A stretch of 64,000 nucleotides of DNA, from NCBI RefSeq assembly GCF_900105985.1, contig NZ_FNUB01000005.1, positions 3,162,001 to 3,226,000 on the forward strand, given 5' to 3'. Of the stretch, positions 53,097 to 61,795 are shown piece after piece. The DNA is from Tenacibaculum sp. MAR_2010_89 (GTDB lineage: Bacteria > Bacteroidota > Bacteroidia > Flavobacteriales > Flavobacteriaceae). Every line of letters begins with the position of its first letter. Positions within the stretch are counted from its first letter, which is position 1. Below the pieces are notes generated by a model. The model saw only the letters and a list, made by a program, of their open reading frames with translations. It had not been told where the DNA came from and searched no databases. Made by a program: the position numbers and the translations under genes.

Positions 53097-53308
53097 CAAC
53101 TATGCACAACACAGTGTATAAAACATAGCTAATAAGTGCTAAACCGAAAGGTTTGTGTATATTTATAAAGACCGCCAAATTTTTAATTTGGCTTTTAAAA
53201 AGAGAAAAATTAAAAACAAAATATAAAAATTTGGCTCTGTGTTAACCCGAAAAGTTAGCGTCTTTTTACACGCTACGTTTCATACACAAGACCGTTGTAA
53301 GTAATTTG
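53097..53308 (+). repeat. attC-like site A between cassettes 1 and 2
   Basis: R''-like CAACTATGCACAAC (53097-53110) and R'-like CGTTGTAAGTAATTTG (53293-53308) enclose inner arms GTGTAT-A-AAAC-A-TAGC (from 53114) that pair with GCTA-C-GTTT-C-ATACAC (to 53287). Mismatched single bases separate the paired blocks, as the spacers and extrahelical bases do in integron attC sites. The whole 212 bp is an imperfect inverted repeat. No ORF. Confidence 0.65.
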
Positions 53309-53360
53309 AGAAAAACCGTAACAAAAAGAAGAAATAAGATACTAATAGAAAAAATAAACA

Positions 53361-53723
53361 ATGAAAAAAATAATTTTAATCCTAGTCGGAATTTTAATAA
53401 TAAGCTGTTCAAAGGAATCTGAAACAAAATATTCAACCGACTCTGAAAAAGTATTCTTAATAATTACGGAAAATACTACCGAAACCGAATTAACGAAAAT
53501 CGCATCTGAATTTAAAACTGAAAAGAACATAACTGTTGACTTCTCAAAAACCGAATTTAGCGAAAATGGAAAAATCAAAAACTTGAATCTAGAAGTAGAT
53601 TGTAACGATGGTTTTAAAGGAATCGCAAAAAGTTCGGGAGTGATTTTAAAAGCTAAAAATTCTGGTTTTTCAAGAGATTATTCTGAAAACTCCAAAGTTC
53701 CGTTTGTGATTGGAGCAATGTAA
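53361..53723 (+). CDS. small lipoprotein (cassette 2)
   Basis: 120 aa with a lipobox (GILIISC). The mature part has an alternating pattern (FLIITENTTETELTKIASEF, KNITVDFSKTEFSENGKIK, LEVDCNDGFKG), with a possible compact alpha/beta fold. Not recognised. It is bracketed by CGTTGTAAGTAATTTG before and AAACTACTTACAAC after, which are inverse complements with few mismatches. Confidence 0.65.
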   Translation: MKKIILILVGILIISCSKESETKYSTDSEKVFLIITENTTETELTKIASEFKTEKNITVDFSKTEFSENGKIKNLNLEVDCNDGFKGIAKSSGVILKAKNSGFSRDYSENSKVPFVIGAM

Positions 53724-53733
53724 TCTGAATAAA

Positions 53734-53879
53734 AAACTACTTACAACACCGTATATAATTTATTGCTAGTTCTAGCCTACTTACGAAAATCCTCGCGGAT
53801 TTTCTATTCGGTTTTTATTTGCTAAATTAGGTGTTTAAACCACGCAACAAACCATATACAACAACGTTGGCAGTAATTG
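53734..53879 (+). repeat. attC-like site B after cassette 2, interrupted by IS copy 2
   Basis: R''-like AAACTACTTACAAC (53734-53747) and R'-like CGTTGGCAGTAATTG (53865-53879). The inner arm GTATAT-AA-TTT-A-TTGC (from 53751) pairs with GCAA-C-AAA-CC-ATATAC (to 53859). The centre has small palindromes (GCTAG/CTAGC; GAAAATCC/GGATTTTC). The IS begins at 53880, the base after the R' core. Confidence 0.65.
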
Positions 53880-53918
53880 TGACCCGTCCTAAAATAAGGC
53901 TACATAATTTTAAACATT

Positions 53919-54290
53919 ATGTACAAAAATGACAAAGTAATTAGACGTTACAGCGAACCTTTTAAATTAAAAATTTTAGCCGAACTTACCATCGGAAAAC
54001 ACACAAAGAGCGAACTTTGTAAACTCTATTCCATTGCTCCTACAACAGTAAATGAGTGGATTAAAAAATACAACCGTAAAGACTTAATGAACACCAGAGT
54101 AAAAGTGGAAACTAAAGACGAAATATCTAGAATTAAAGCGCTTCAAAAAGAAATAGAACAGCTTAAAAAATTACTACTTAAAAAAGATCTGGATGCTATG
54201 ATCGAAGAATCCTATCTTGAAGTAGCGGCGGAAGATCTCGGTTACAAATCTATTGCTGATCTAAAAAAAAAGTTAAGTATAAAGCCTTAA
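53919..54290 (+). CDS. IS3-family transposase OrfA (copy 2)
   Basis: 123 aa, identical to the OrfA at 66-437: helix-turn-helix plus coiled coil, ending past the A9G slip tract (54263-54272). Confidence 0.92.
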   Translation: MYKNDKVIRRYSEPFKLKILAELTIGKHTKSELCKLYSIAPTTVNEWIKKYNRKDLMNTRVKVETKDEISRIKALQKEIEQLKKLLLKKDLDAMIEESYLEVAAEDLGYKSIADLKKKLSIKP

Positions 54291-55141
54291 TTAAAGCTAA
54301 AGAAAAAGCTAAGGGATTTGCTTCTTTAAAGACTATAACCCATTGTTTTGGACATAAACGTGACGCGTATTATAAATACAAATCTAGAGCTGATAAACGT
54401 TTAAAAATAGAACAACAGATTATTAACATCGTTAAAAAAAGACGCAAATCCCTTCCTAGAGAAGGTGTAAGAAAACTTGTGAAATCGTTAAATGTAGATT
54501 TTAATAAAGCTAATATTAAAGTTGGTAGAGATACTTTATTTAATGTGCTTAGAAAACATCAAATGTTAACCCTTAGAAGGAGAACAAGTGCTAGAACCAC
54601 AAACTCTTATCATCGTTTTTATAAATATAACAACATCATAAAAGGCCTGGAAGTTACTAGAAATAACCAAGTTTGGGTATCTGATATCACATACATTAGA
54701 ACCGTAAAAGGGTTTTGCTATTTGGCTTTAATAACTGATATGCATTCTAGAAAAATAGTAGGTTACGACCTAAGTGATAGTTTAGAATTAAAAGGATGTG
54801 TAAGAGCTCTTAATAAGGCTATTTATCAAGCTAAAGACATTAAACAACTCATTCATCACTCGGATAGAGGAATACAGTATTGTAGTAATCTGTACACACA
54901 AATACTTAAAAGAAAAAAGATAGAGATTAGTATGACCCAAGAAAATCATTGTTACGAAAACGCAATGGCAGAGCGCGTAAATGGAATTTTAAAAGATGAA
55001 TTTTATCTCGACCAAACCTTTGATAACGTGAGTCACGCAAAGAGAGCGGCAAAAAATGCAATTAATTTATACAACGAAATAAGATTACACTTATCTTTAG
55101 ACTATAAAACACCTAATATGGTATATAAATTATCAGCTTAA
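54272..55141 (+). CDS. IS3-family transposase OrfB (copy 2)
   Basis: About 289 residues, identical to 419-1288, with the DD35E triad intact. Expressed as OrfAB by -1 frameshift. Both IS copies therefore look functional. Confidence 0.9.
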   Translation, partial: VKYKALIKAKEKAKGFASLKTITHCFGHKRDAYYKYKSRADKRLKIEQQIINIVKKRRKSLPREGVRKLVKSLNVDFNKANIKVGRDTLFNVLRKHQMLTLRRRTSARTTNSYHRFYKYNNIIKGLEVTRNNQVWVSDITYIRTVKGFCYLALITDMHSRKIVGYDLSDSLELKGCVRALNKAIYQAKDIKQLIHHSDRGIQYCSNLYTQILKRKKIEISMTQENHCYENAMAERVNGILKDEFYLDQTFDNVSHAKRAAKNAINLYNEIRLHLSLDYKTPNMVYKLSA

Positions 55142-55243
55142 AAATCAATTTTAACCTGTAGCCATATTTCAGAACTAGACATACTGAAGCTGAGCATCAA
55201 AGATTTTCTTCATTTGGTAGATTTATTTTAACCTTAAAAGAAT

Positions 55244-56117
55244 ATGTATAAAAAAATGGAAGCATATATAGTTTTAACGATAGTTGTTCTTGGAACTTTA
55301 GGAGCAGGATTTCTAACTATTAATTATAGAAATCAGTCGTTAACAAACCAAAAAAAGCTAGAAAATAAATCAAATGAGGTTAGTGAATTAGGAAAAACCA
55401 TAGAATCACAGTCTGCAAAAAACATTGAACTCAGTGTTGAACTCGCAGGGAAAACTGATGACAACAAAGAATTGATTAAGGAAAATAAGGAGTTAGGACA
55501 AAAGAATCAATATTTAAACGAGGAATTAAAAAAACTATCATTACGATTGTCAGATCAATCTAAAGTAATAAGAGGAACAAATAACAGGAGGAAAAGCTTA
55601 TGCAAAATTGGAGTTTAAATCACCCTCAACGAAGATCGGGCAAAGGTCATTCGGTTTGCTTCTGAAAAACGGGTTTAACACTTCAATATTAAATCCCCAA
55701 TTAATTTTTTTTAGAATACAGAGAATCTACGAAAAGTGTTCAAAAGATGAATTTGAGGGAAGAAATGTAATGAATAGTAAGTGTTACGAGTTTTATCGTT
55801 CTAATTTAGATACTCGACCAATAGATGCAGGTGCCGAATTGCAATTCGGAGAATCTGTTATACATGATGATAAAGACCAAGAAAATTATTATCAATTGAC
55901 AGTTTTCCAAAAAAATGGGACTATTTTTTACAAAATCTACGTAGATAGAGATGATACAAAAATCATGGGTTATGTTGTTCAAATAGAAAAAAACAGGAAA
56001 ATACTAGAAAGATATTCAAAGACTTTTTTTAAAGATCACAAAATTGATGAGTCGTCAATTGATTTTGAAACCTATTATAAACATCTATATAACTCGTTTC
56101 TTTTACTTGATGATTAA
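55244..56117 (+). pseudogene. membrane-anchored coiled-coil protein, frameshifted
   Basis: Two frames combine into one gene of about 290 aa. The first (55244-55618) has a transmembrane helix (YIVLTIVVLGTLGAGFL) and a coiled coil (30-105). The second continues with GGKAYAKLEFKS and a C-terminal domain to 56117. Removing one base near 55578-55584 joins RGT to ITGGKAYAKLEF without loss. The protein family is not known to me beyond resemblance to other Bacteroidota coiled-coil membrane proteins. The gene lies just after IS copy 2 and may be decaying. Confidence 0.7.
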
Positions 56118-56153
56118 GCATAACTATTTAAAGTTGCAAAAAAAATGAAAATC

Positions 56154-56771
56154 CTAACTCTTTAAAGATTGCGCAAAAGGTATACGGTTAACAATACTTC
56201 TCCCTAGGGTAATTTCATCTGCAAACTCTAATTCATCACCCACTGAAATACCTCTTGCAATTGTTGATGTTTTAATAGCATACTTTTCAATTTGTTTATA
56301 AATATAAAAGTTTGTAGTATCTCCTTCCATAGTAGAACTTAATGCAAAAATAAGCTCTTTAATCTCTCCTTCTTTTACTTTTTCAACTAACGATTCTATC
56401 TGTAAATTTTGAGGTCCTACTCCTTCAATAGGTGATATTTTACCTCCTAATACATGATACAAACCTCTATACTGAGCTGTATTTTCAATAGCCATAACAT
56501 CTCTTATATCTTCAACAACACAAACAATTTCAGCATTTCTATTAGAACTTGCACAAATATCACACAAAACTGTATCTGAAATATTATGACATTTTCTACA
56601 TGATTTTACATCATTTCTTAATGAGGCTAATGCTTCAGTTAAATATTTAGTATTCTCAGTAGGTTGCTTTAATAAATGCAATACTAATCGTAAAGCAGTT
56701 CTTTTACCAATACCTGGTAATCTGCTTACTTCATTTACCGCATTTTCTAATAATTTTGAAGAAAAATCCAT
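56154..56771 (-). CDS. recR: recombination mediator protein RecR
   Basis: 205 aa. Helix-hairpin-helix ([22 protein letters not shown]), a zinc finger with C-x2-C repeats ([16 protein letters not shown]) and a Toprim domain ([27 protein letters not shown]). It loads RecA with RecO/RecF at gaps. Monocistronic here, divergent from pepD. Confidence 0.97.
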   Translation of the reverse strand: MDFSSKLLENAVNEVSRLPGIGKRTALRLVLHLLKQPTENTKYLTEALASLRNDVKSCRKCHNISDTVLCDICASSNRNAEIVCVVEDIRDVMAIENTAQYRGLYHVLGGKISPIEGVGPQNLQIESLVEKVKEGEIKELIFALSSTMEGDTTNFYIYKQIEKYAIKTSTIARGISVGDELEFADEITLGRSIVNRIPFAQSLKS

Positions 56772-56864
56772 GTGGCAAATTTACAATTTTTCAACGATGC
56801 TTCACCATCTTATTTCACATTAAAAACCTATCTTCGTGCTTTAAAACTAAACAAATAATTCACA

Positions 56865-58328
56865 ATGAATTCAGAGATAAGAAACTTAGAACCTAAAACT
56901 GTTTGGAATCATTTTTCTGATCTAAACGCTGTACCACGTCCTTCTAAAAAAGAAGAAAGAGTAATTCAATTTATGGTTGATTTTGGGAAGAAATTAAACC
57001 TTGAAACCATGGTTGATAATGTAGGTAATGTAATTATTCGTAAACCTGCTTCTGCTGGAATGGAAAATAGAAAAACAATCGTTATGCAAAGCCATTTAGA
57101 TATGGTTCATCAAAAAAATGCAGATACTGTTTTCGATTTCGATACTCAAGGTATAAAAATGATTGTTGAAGGTGACTGGGTAAAAGCTGACGGAACTACA
57201 TTAGGTGCTGATAATGGATTAGGTGTTGCTTCAATTATGGCTGTTTTATCTTCTTCAGATATTGCTCACCCTGCAATTGAAGCTTTATTTACCATTGATG
57301 AAGAAACTGGAATGACAGGTGCAATGGGGCTTGAAGGTGGTATTTTAAAAGGTGAAATATTATTAAACTTAGATACCGAGGAAGACGATGAAATTGGTAT
57401 GGGATGTGCTGGTGGTGTAGACATCACTGCTACAAGAAACTATACTGAAGAAGCTACTCCTGAAAACACAACATCTTTTGAAATTTCTGTTACTGGTTTA
57501 AATGGTGGTCATTCAGGAATGGATATTCATAAAGGTTTAGGAAATGCTAATAAAATAATGAATAGATTATTATTTGATGGCTTTACAAACTTTGGCTTAC
57601 GTGTATCTGAAATTAACGGTGGTAGTTTACGCAATGCTATTCCTCGTGAAAGTTTTGCTACTGTTGTAATTGACAGTGTTTCAAAAGAACCATTTTTATA
57701 TGAATTAAACGAACTTATTAATAATATTAAAGCTGAATTTTCTAGTTTAGAGAAAAACCTTTCTATTGAATTAAAAGAAGTGACTTCTCCTAAAAACGTT
57801 ATGGATTTAGGAGTACAAGAAGGACTTATTAAATCAGTATATGCTTCTTTAAATGGTGTATACAGAATGAGTCCAGATATAGAAAACTTAGTAGAAACAT
57901 CAAATAATGTAGCTCGTGTTATTGTAAAAGATGGGGCTATTAAAATTGGATGTTTAACACGTTCTTCTTCAGAAACTAATAAATGGGATTTAGCAAACTC
58001 TTTACGTGCTACTTTTGAACTTGCAGGTTTTGATGTTGAACTTTCTGGTTCTTACCCTGGATGGTTGCCAAATGTTAATTCTGAAATATTAAAAATAGTT
58101 ACTGATTTATACATAAAACTACATAATGAGAAACCTCATGTGGCTGCTTGTCACGCTGGTTTAGAATGTGGTATTTTAGGTCAGAACTATCCTGAAATGG
58201 ACATGGTTTCTTTTGGTCCTAATATAAGAGGTGCACACTCTCCAGATGAGCGCGCTCAAATTTCATCTACTCAAAAGTATTGGGCTTTTTTACTAGAAAT
58301 ATTAAAAAATATTCCTGCTAGAAATTAA
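56865..58328 (+). CDS. pepD: aminoacyl-histidine dipeptidase (M20 family)
   Basis: 487 aa. Zinc-site blocks: VMQSHLDMVHQKN, GTTLGADNGLGVA, FTIDEETGMTGAMGLEGG, LNLDTEEDDEIGMGCAGG, and the late His in CHAGLECGIL. It hydrolyses Xaa-His dipeptides such as carnosine and other dipeptides in the cytosol. Ends at a strong terminator. Confidence 0.96.
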   Translation: MNSEIRNLEPKTVWNHFSDLNAVPRPSKKEERVIQFMVDFGKKLNLETMVDNVGNVIIRKPASAGMENRKTIVMQSHLDMVHQKNADTVFDFDTQGIKMIVEGDWVKADGTTLGADNGLGVASIMAVLSSSDIAHPAIEALFTIDEETGMTGAMGLEGGILKGEILLNLDTEEDDEIGMGCAGGVDITATRNYTEEATPENTTSFEISVTGLNGGHSGMDIHKGLGNANKIMNRLLFDGFTNFGLRVSEINGGSLRNAIPRESFATVVIDSVSKEPFLYELNELINNIKAEFSSLEKNLSIELKEVTSPKNVMDLGVQEGLIKSVYASLNGVYRMSPDIENLVETSNNVARVIVKDGAIKIGCLTRSSSETNKWDLANSLRATFELAGFDVELSGSYPGWLPNVNSEILKIVTDLYIKLHNEKPHVAACHAGLECGILGQNYPEMDMVSFGPNIRGAHSPDERAQISSTQKYWAFLLEILKNIPARN

Positions 58329-58350
58329 ATGTAAGAACATTTTTTATAAA

Positions 58351-58379
58351 GCCACAACTTTTATAGTTGTGGTTTTTTT
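58351..58379 (+). terminator. terminator of pepD
   Basis: CCACAACT / AGTTGTGG stem with a short loop followed by seven T. Confidence 0.92.
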
Positions 58380-58394
58380 GTTTACATTTATAAA

Positions 58395-58979
58395 ATGAAT
58401 TTTTTAGCTCATTTATACCTTTCAAATAATAAAAAAAACATCATGATTGGCAACTTTATAGCCGATCATATTCGAGGAAATAAATTTTCTCACTACACTG
58501 AAGAAATACAAAAAGGCATATTTTTACATCGTGAAATAGATACTTTTACTGATACTCATAAAATTGTTAGACAAAGTAAACGCAGACTTCATGAACGTTA
58601 CGGACATTATGATGGTGTTATTATAGATATTTTTTACGATCACTTTTTAGCTATTAACTGGAAAAAATATTCACAAATACCTCTAAATATTTATGTGAAA
58701 TCTGTCTATAATTTACTAGAAGAAAACATAGAAATTCTGCCTGAAAAAACACAAGAATTACTTCCTTATATGATTAAATATAATTGGTTATATAACTATC
58801 AATTCGCTAAGGGTATTCAAGAGGTTTTAAATGGAATGAATAAACGAACAAAAGGAAAATCTCAAATGAATTTAGCTTCAGAAGACTTGTTAATTAACTA
58901 TCATTTATTTGAGGATGACTTCACCTTATTTTTTGAAGACTTACGAATTTTTTGCACAGAAAAATTAAAGACTATCTAA
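58395..58979 (+). CDS. acyl carrier protein phosphodiesterase-like (AcpH/DUF479)
   Basis: 194 aa, helical, with the family pattern MNFLAHLYLS, GNFIADHIRGNKF, KGIFLHREIDTFTDTH and DIFYDHFLA. The conserved His/Asp residues resemble HD-type phosphodiesterases. It would remove phosphopantetheine from ACP, although that activity in Bacteroidota homologues is inferred. The next gene starts directly after its stop. Confidence 0.9.
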   Translation: MNFLAHLYLSNNKKNIMIGNFIADHIRGNKFSHYTEEIQKGIFLHREIDTFTDTHKIVRQSKRRLHERYGHYDGVIIDIFYDHFLAINWKKYSQIPLNIYVKSVYNLLEENIEILPEKTQELLPYMIKYNWLYNYQFAKGIQEVLNGMNKRTKGKSQMNLASEDLLINYHLFEDDFTLFFEDLRIFCTEKLKTI

Positions 58980-60668
58980 ATGAAAAATTTATATATTTTA
59001 ATTCTATTTATATTTATTACCAACTGTAAAACTACTATTAAAAAGGAAAATAAAATTGGCTTAATAACAGATAAAGCAATGGTAGTTTCTGCTAGGAAAG
59101 AAGCTTCTAAAATTGGTGTAGATATTTTAAAAAAAGGAGGTAATGCTTTCGATGCAATGGTTGCCACTGAGCTAGCCTTAGCTGTTTCTTATCCGTATGC
59201 AGGAAACATTGGAGGCGGTGGTTTTATGGTTTACAGGAAAAACACCGGTGAAATTGGCGCTCTAGATTATAGAGAAAAAGCCCCATTAGCTTCTGAAAGA
59301 GACATGTATTTAGATTCTTTAGGTGCAATTATTGAAAACAAAAGTACTTTAGGTGCTACTGCTGTAGGTGTACCAGGAACCGTTGCTGGTGTTTTTGAAG
59401 TTCATCGAAAATTTGGCTCTTTATCAATTAAAGAAATTATTCAACCCGTAATTGAATTAGCTAAAAATGGAGTTATTGTTACCGAAAAACAAGAAAAAAG
59501 ACTTCAAAAGCATCGTTCTAACTTTTTTAAAGCTAATAAAGATAGTATTCATTTAACAAGAGAATGGAAAAAAGGAGATACTATAAAATATAAAGCTTTG
59601 GCAGAAACTTTAACTAGAATTCAAAAAAATGGTAGAGATGAATTTTATAAAGGAGAAACTGCAAAAAAACTTGCTGCTTTTTTGCAAGAAAATGGTGGTT
59701 ATATTACAGAAGAAGATTTAGCTAAATATGAAGCTAAATGGCGAACTCCAATTACTTTTCAGTATGATGATTTACGAATTATTTCAATGTCTCCACCTTC
59801 AAGTGGTGGAATTTGTTTAGCGCAAATCATGAATAGTATTGAACCTTATGATTTACATAACTTTGGACATAACTCAACTAAATCAATTCAATTAATTACA
59901 GAAGCTGAACGAAGAGCTTATGCCGACAGAAGTTATTTTTTAGGTGATCCTGATTTTGTTTCTATTCCACAAAAAGAGTTAATAAGTAAAAAATATGCAA
60001 CTAAACGAATGAGTAACTTTTCATTTGAAAAACCTACTTCTTCCAAAGATATTTCACATGGTAACATTGAAATAATTGAAAGTAATGAAACCACTCATTA
60101 CTCTATTGTTGATCAGTTTGGGAACGCTGTTTCTGTTACTACTACAATTAATGCTGGCTATGGATCTAAATTATATTGTTCAGAGCTAGGTTTTTTCTTG
60201 AACAATGAAATGGATGATTTTAGCAGCAAACCAGGTGTACCTAATATGTTTGGTTTGTTAGGAGCTGAAGCCAATAAAATTGTTCCTGAAAAGCGCATGT
60301 TAAGCTCTATGACACCTACTATCGTAGAAAAAAACGGAAATCTATTTATGGTCGTTGGAACTCCAGGAGGATCTACCATTATCACCTCAGTTTTACAAAC
60401 TATTTTAAATGTTCATGAATATAAAATGGGAATGCAAGAAGCAGTAAATCAACCAAGATTTCATCATCAATGGTTTCCTGATGATATTAAAATGGAACCA
60501 AATGGATTTTCAACTGAAGTTAAAAATAAATTACACCAAATTGGCTACAATTTAAATGAAAAAAACTCTCTTGTTATTGGAAAAGTAGATGCTATTTTAG
60601 TACTGCCTAACGGTAAATTAGAAGGAGGTGCTGATCAAAGAGGAGATGATAAAGCTGAAGGGTTTTAA
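58980..60668 (+). CDS. ggt: gamma-glutamyltransferase lipoprotein
   Basis: 562 aa with an N-terminal lipobox-like signal (FIFITNC). It is made as a precursor that self-cleaves before the nucleophile T372 in NETTHYSIVDQFGNAVS. Other motifs are ALDYREKAP, PPSSGGICL and SSMTPTIVEKNG. It cleaves glutathione and other gamma-glutamyl compounds in the periplasm. Operon with AcpH-like and the following MBL gene. Confidence 0.96.
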   Translation: MKNLYILILFIFITNCKTTIKKENKIGLITDKAMVVSARKEASKIGVDILKKGGNAFDAMVATELALAVSYPYAGNIGGGGFMVYRKNTGEIGALDYREKAPLASERDMYLDSLGAIIENKSTLGATAVGVPGTVAGVFEVHRKFGSLSIKEIIQPVIELAKNGVIVTEKQEKRLQKHRSNFFKANKDSIHLTREWKKGDTIKYKALAETLTRIQKNGRDEFYKGETAKKLAAFLQENGGYITEEDLAKYEAKWRTPITFQYDDLRIISMSPPSSGGICLAQIMNSIEPYDLHNFGHNSTKSIQLITEAERRAYADRSYFLGDPDFVSIPQKELISKKYATKRMSNFSFEKPTSSKDISHGNIEIIESNETTHYSIVDQFGNAVSVTTTINAGYGSKLYCSELGFFLNNEMDDFSSKPGVPNMFGLLGAEANKIVPEKRMLSSMTPTIVEKNGNLFMVVGTPGGSTIITSVLQTILNVHEYKMGMQEAVNQPRFHHQWFPDDIKMEPNGFSTEVKNKLHQIGYNLNEKNSLVIGKVDAILVLPNGKLEGGADQRGDDKAEGF

Positions 60669-60678
60669 AAAATGTATA

Positions 60679-61548
60679 ATGAGAAAACAAAAGATTATTA
60701 TACTTATTAATTTAATATTTGTTTTTGCTGCCTGCGGTGATTCAGAGAATTCATCTACTCCTCAACATACCATAAAAGAGAACTGGTATACTACTACTAA
60801 AGTTACCAAAAACACATATAGTATTGCTGAACCCAAAAGTTCTCAGAGAAATGTAAGTTATTTAATAGTTGGAGATGAAAAAGCGATTATGTTTGACACT
60901 GGATCCGGAGAAAATTCAGGTCAAGATGGTACAAAAATGATTTACAAACTTAAAGAATTAACTTCCCTTCCTATTACTTTGCTACTTTCTCATTTTCATT
61001 TTGATCATAATCAAAATATAGGTGAGTTTAAAAAGGTAGCTTTTCCTGATGTACCCTTTTTAAAACAAAAGGTTGTAAATAGTACATATTCTTTTACTAG
61101 TGAAGATTTATTCATTGGTAATTACCCTAAAAACGTTACAGTTAATGAATGGTTACCAATTAAAACTGATATTGATTTAGGAAACAAAAAAATTCAAATT
61201 ATAAATATTCCAGGACATACTTCTGAATCAGTAGCTATTATTGATACCACAGATAAAGTTGCTTTTCTAGGTGATTACTTATACAATGGGGAACTATTTT
61301 TATTTAATGTTGATGATATAAAGAAATATAAAGAAAGTGTTGATTATTTACTTTCGATTTTAGATATCAATTACAGATTATTTGGTGCCCACGGTACTCC
61401 TGAAGTAAGTTTTAATAAACTAAAAGACCTTCAAGAATTTTTAAAATGTATTCAAGAAAGTATATGTACTGGGGTAAAAGAAAAGTATTCAGGATATAAT
61501 ACGCTCCTATATAAAAACAATGACTTATCTATTAGAATTTTTATATAA
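60679..61548 (+). CDS. MBL-fold metallo-hydrolase lipoprotein
   Basis: 289 aa from ATG 60679, which gives a clean lipoprotein signal (LIFVFAAC); an upstream start at 60628 inside ggt was not used. Metal site SHFHFDHN (H105, H107, D109, H110), a further His in IPGHTSES, Asp in FLGDYLYNGE and His in GAHGTPE. Substrate unknown. It begins 10 bp after ggt. Confidence 0.9.
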   Translation: MRKQKIIILINLIFVFAACGDSENSSTPQHTIKENWYTTTKVTKNTYSIAEPKSSQRNVSYLIVGDEKAIMFDTGSGENSGQDGTKMIYKLKELTSLPITLLLSHFHFDHNQNIGEFKKVAFPDVPFLKQKVVNSTYSFTSEDLFIGNYPKNVTVNEWLPIKTDIDLGNKKIQIINIPGHTSESVAIIDTTDKVAFLGDYLYNGELFLFNVDDIKKYKESVDYLLSILDINYRLFGAHGTPEVSFNKLKDLQEFLKCIQESICTGVKEKYSGYNTLLYKNNDLSIRIFI

Positions 61549-61795
61549 CTAAAAATTAATCAGTTACTATCTTTCTAACATTCTACACTTATTAAAAAAC
61601 TTCAATTCTAAAACAAGGATAGGAAGTACATAAAAAGGTGTAGCCTGTTTTATATTTAACTTTTAAGAGCCCCCTCAAAAGAATCAAAAACATTTTACAG
61701 TCCCCCGTACATTCCTATCCAAATTCAATAATACTTTTTTAACTTGTTTTAATAATTGTTTATGAAACTAGAAACATTAAAAAAACGGTTAATAC

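Larger units (their letters stand above)
53880..55181 (+). mobile_element. IS3-family insertion sequence, copy 2
   Basis: 1302 bp, apparently identical to 27-1328 except for one base (55173 A). The left flank matches copy 1 for at least 26 bases. The right flank (TAC) does not repeat the left flank (TTG), so no target duplication is present. This suggests that the copy has undergone recombination or an adjacent deletion since insertion. Confidence 0.93.
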
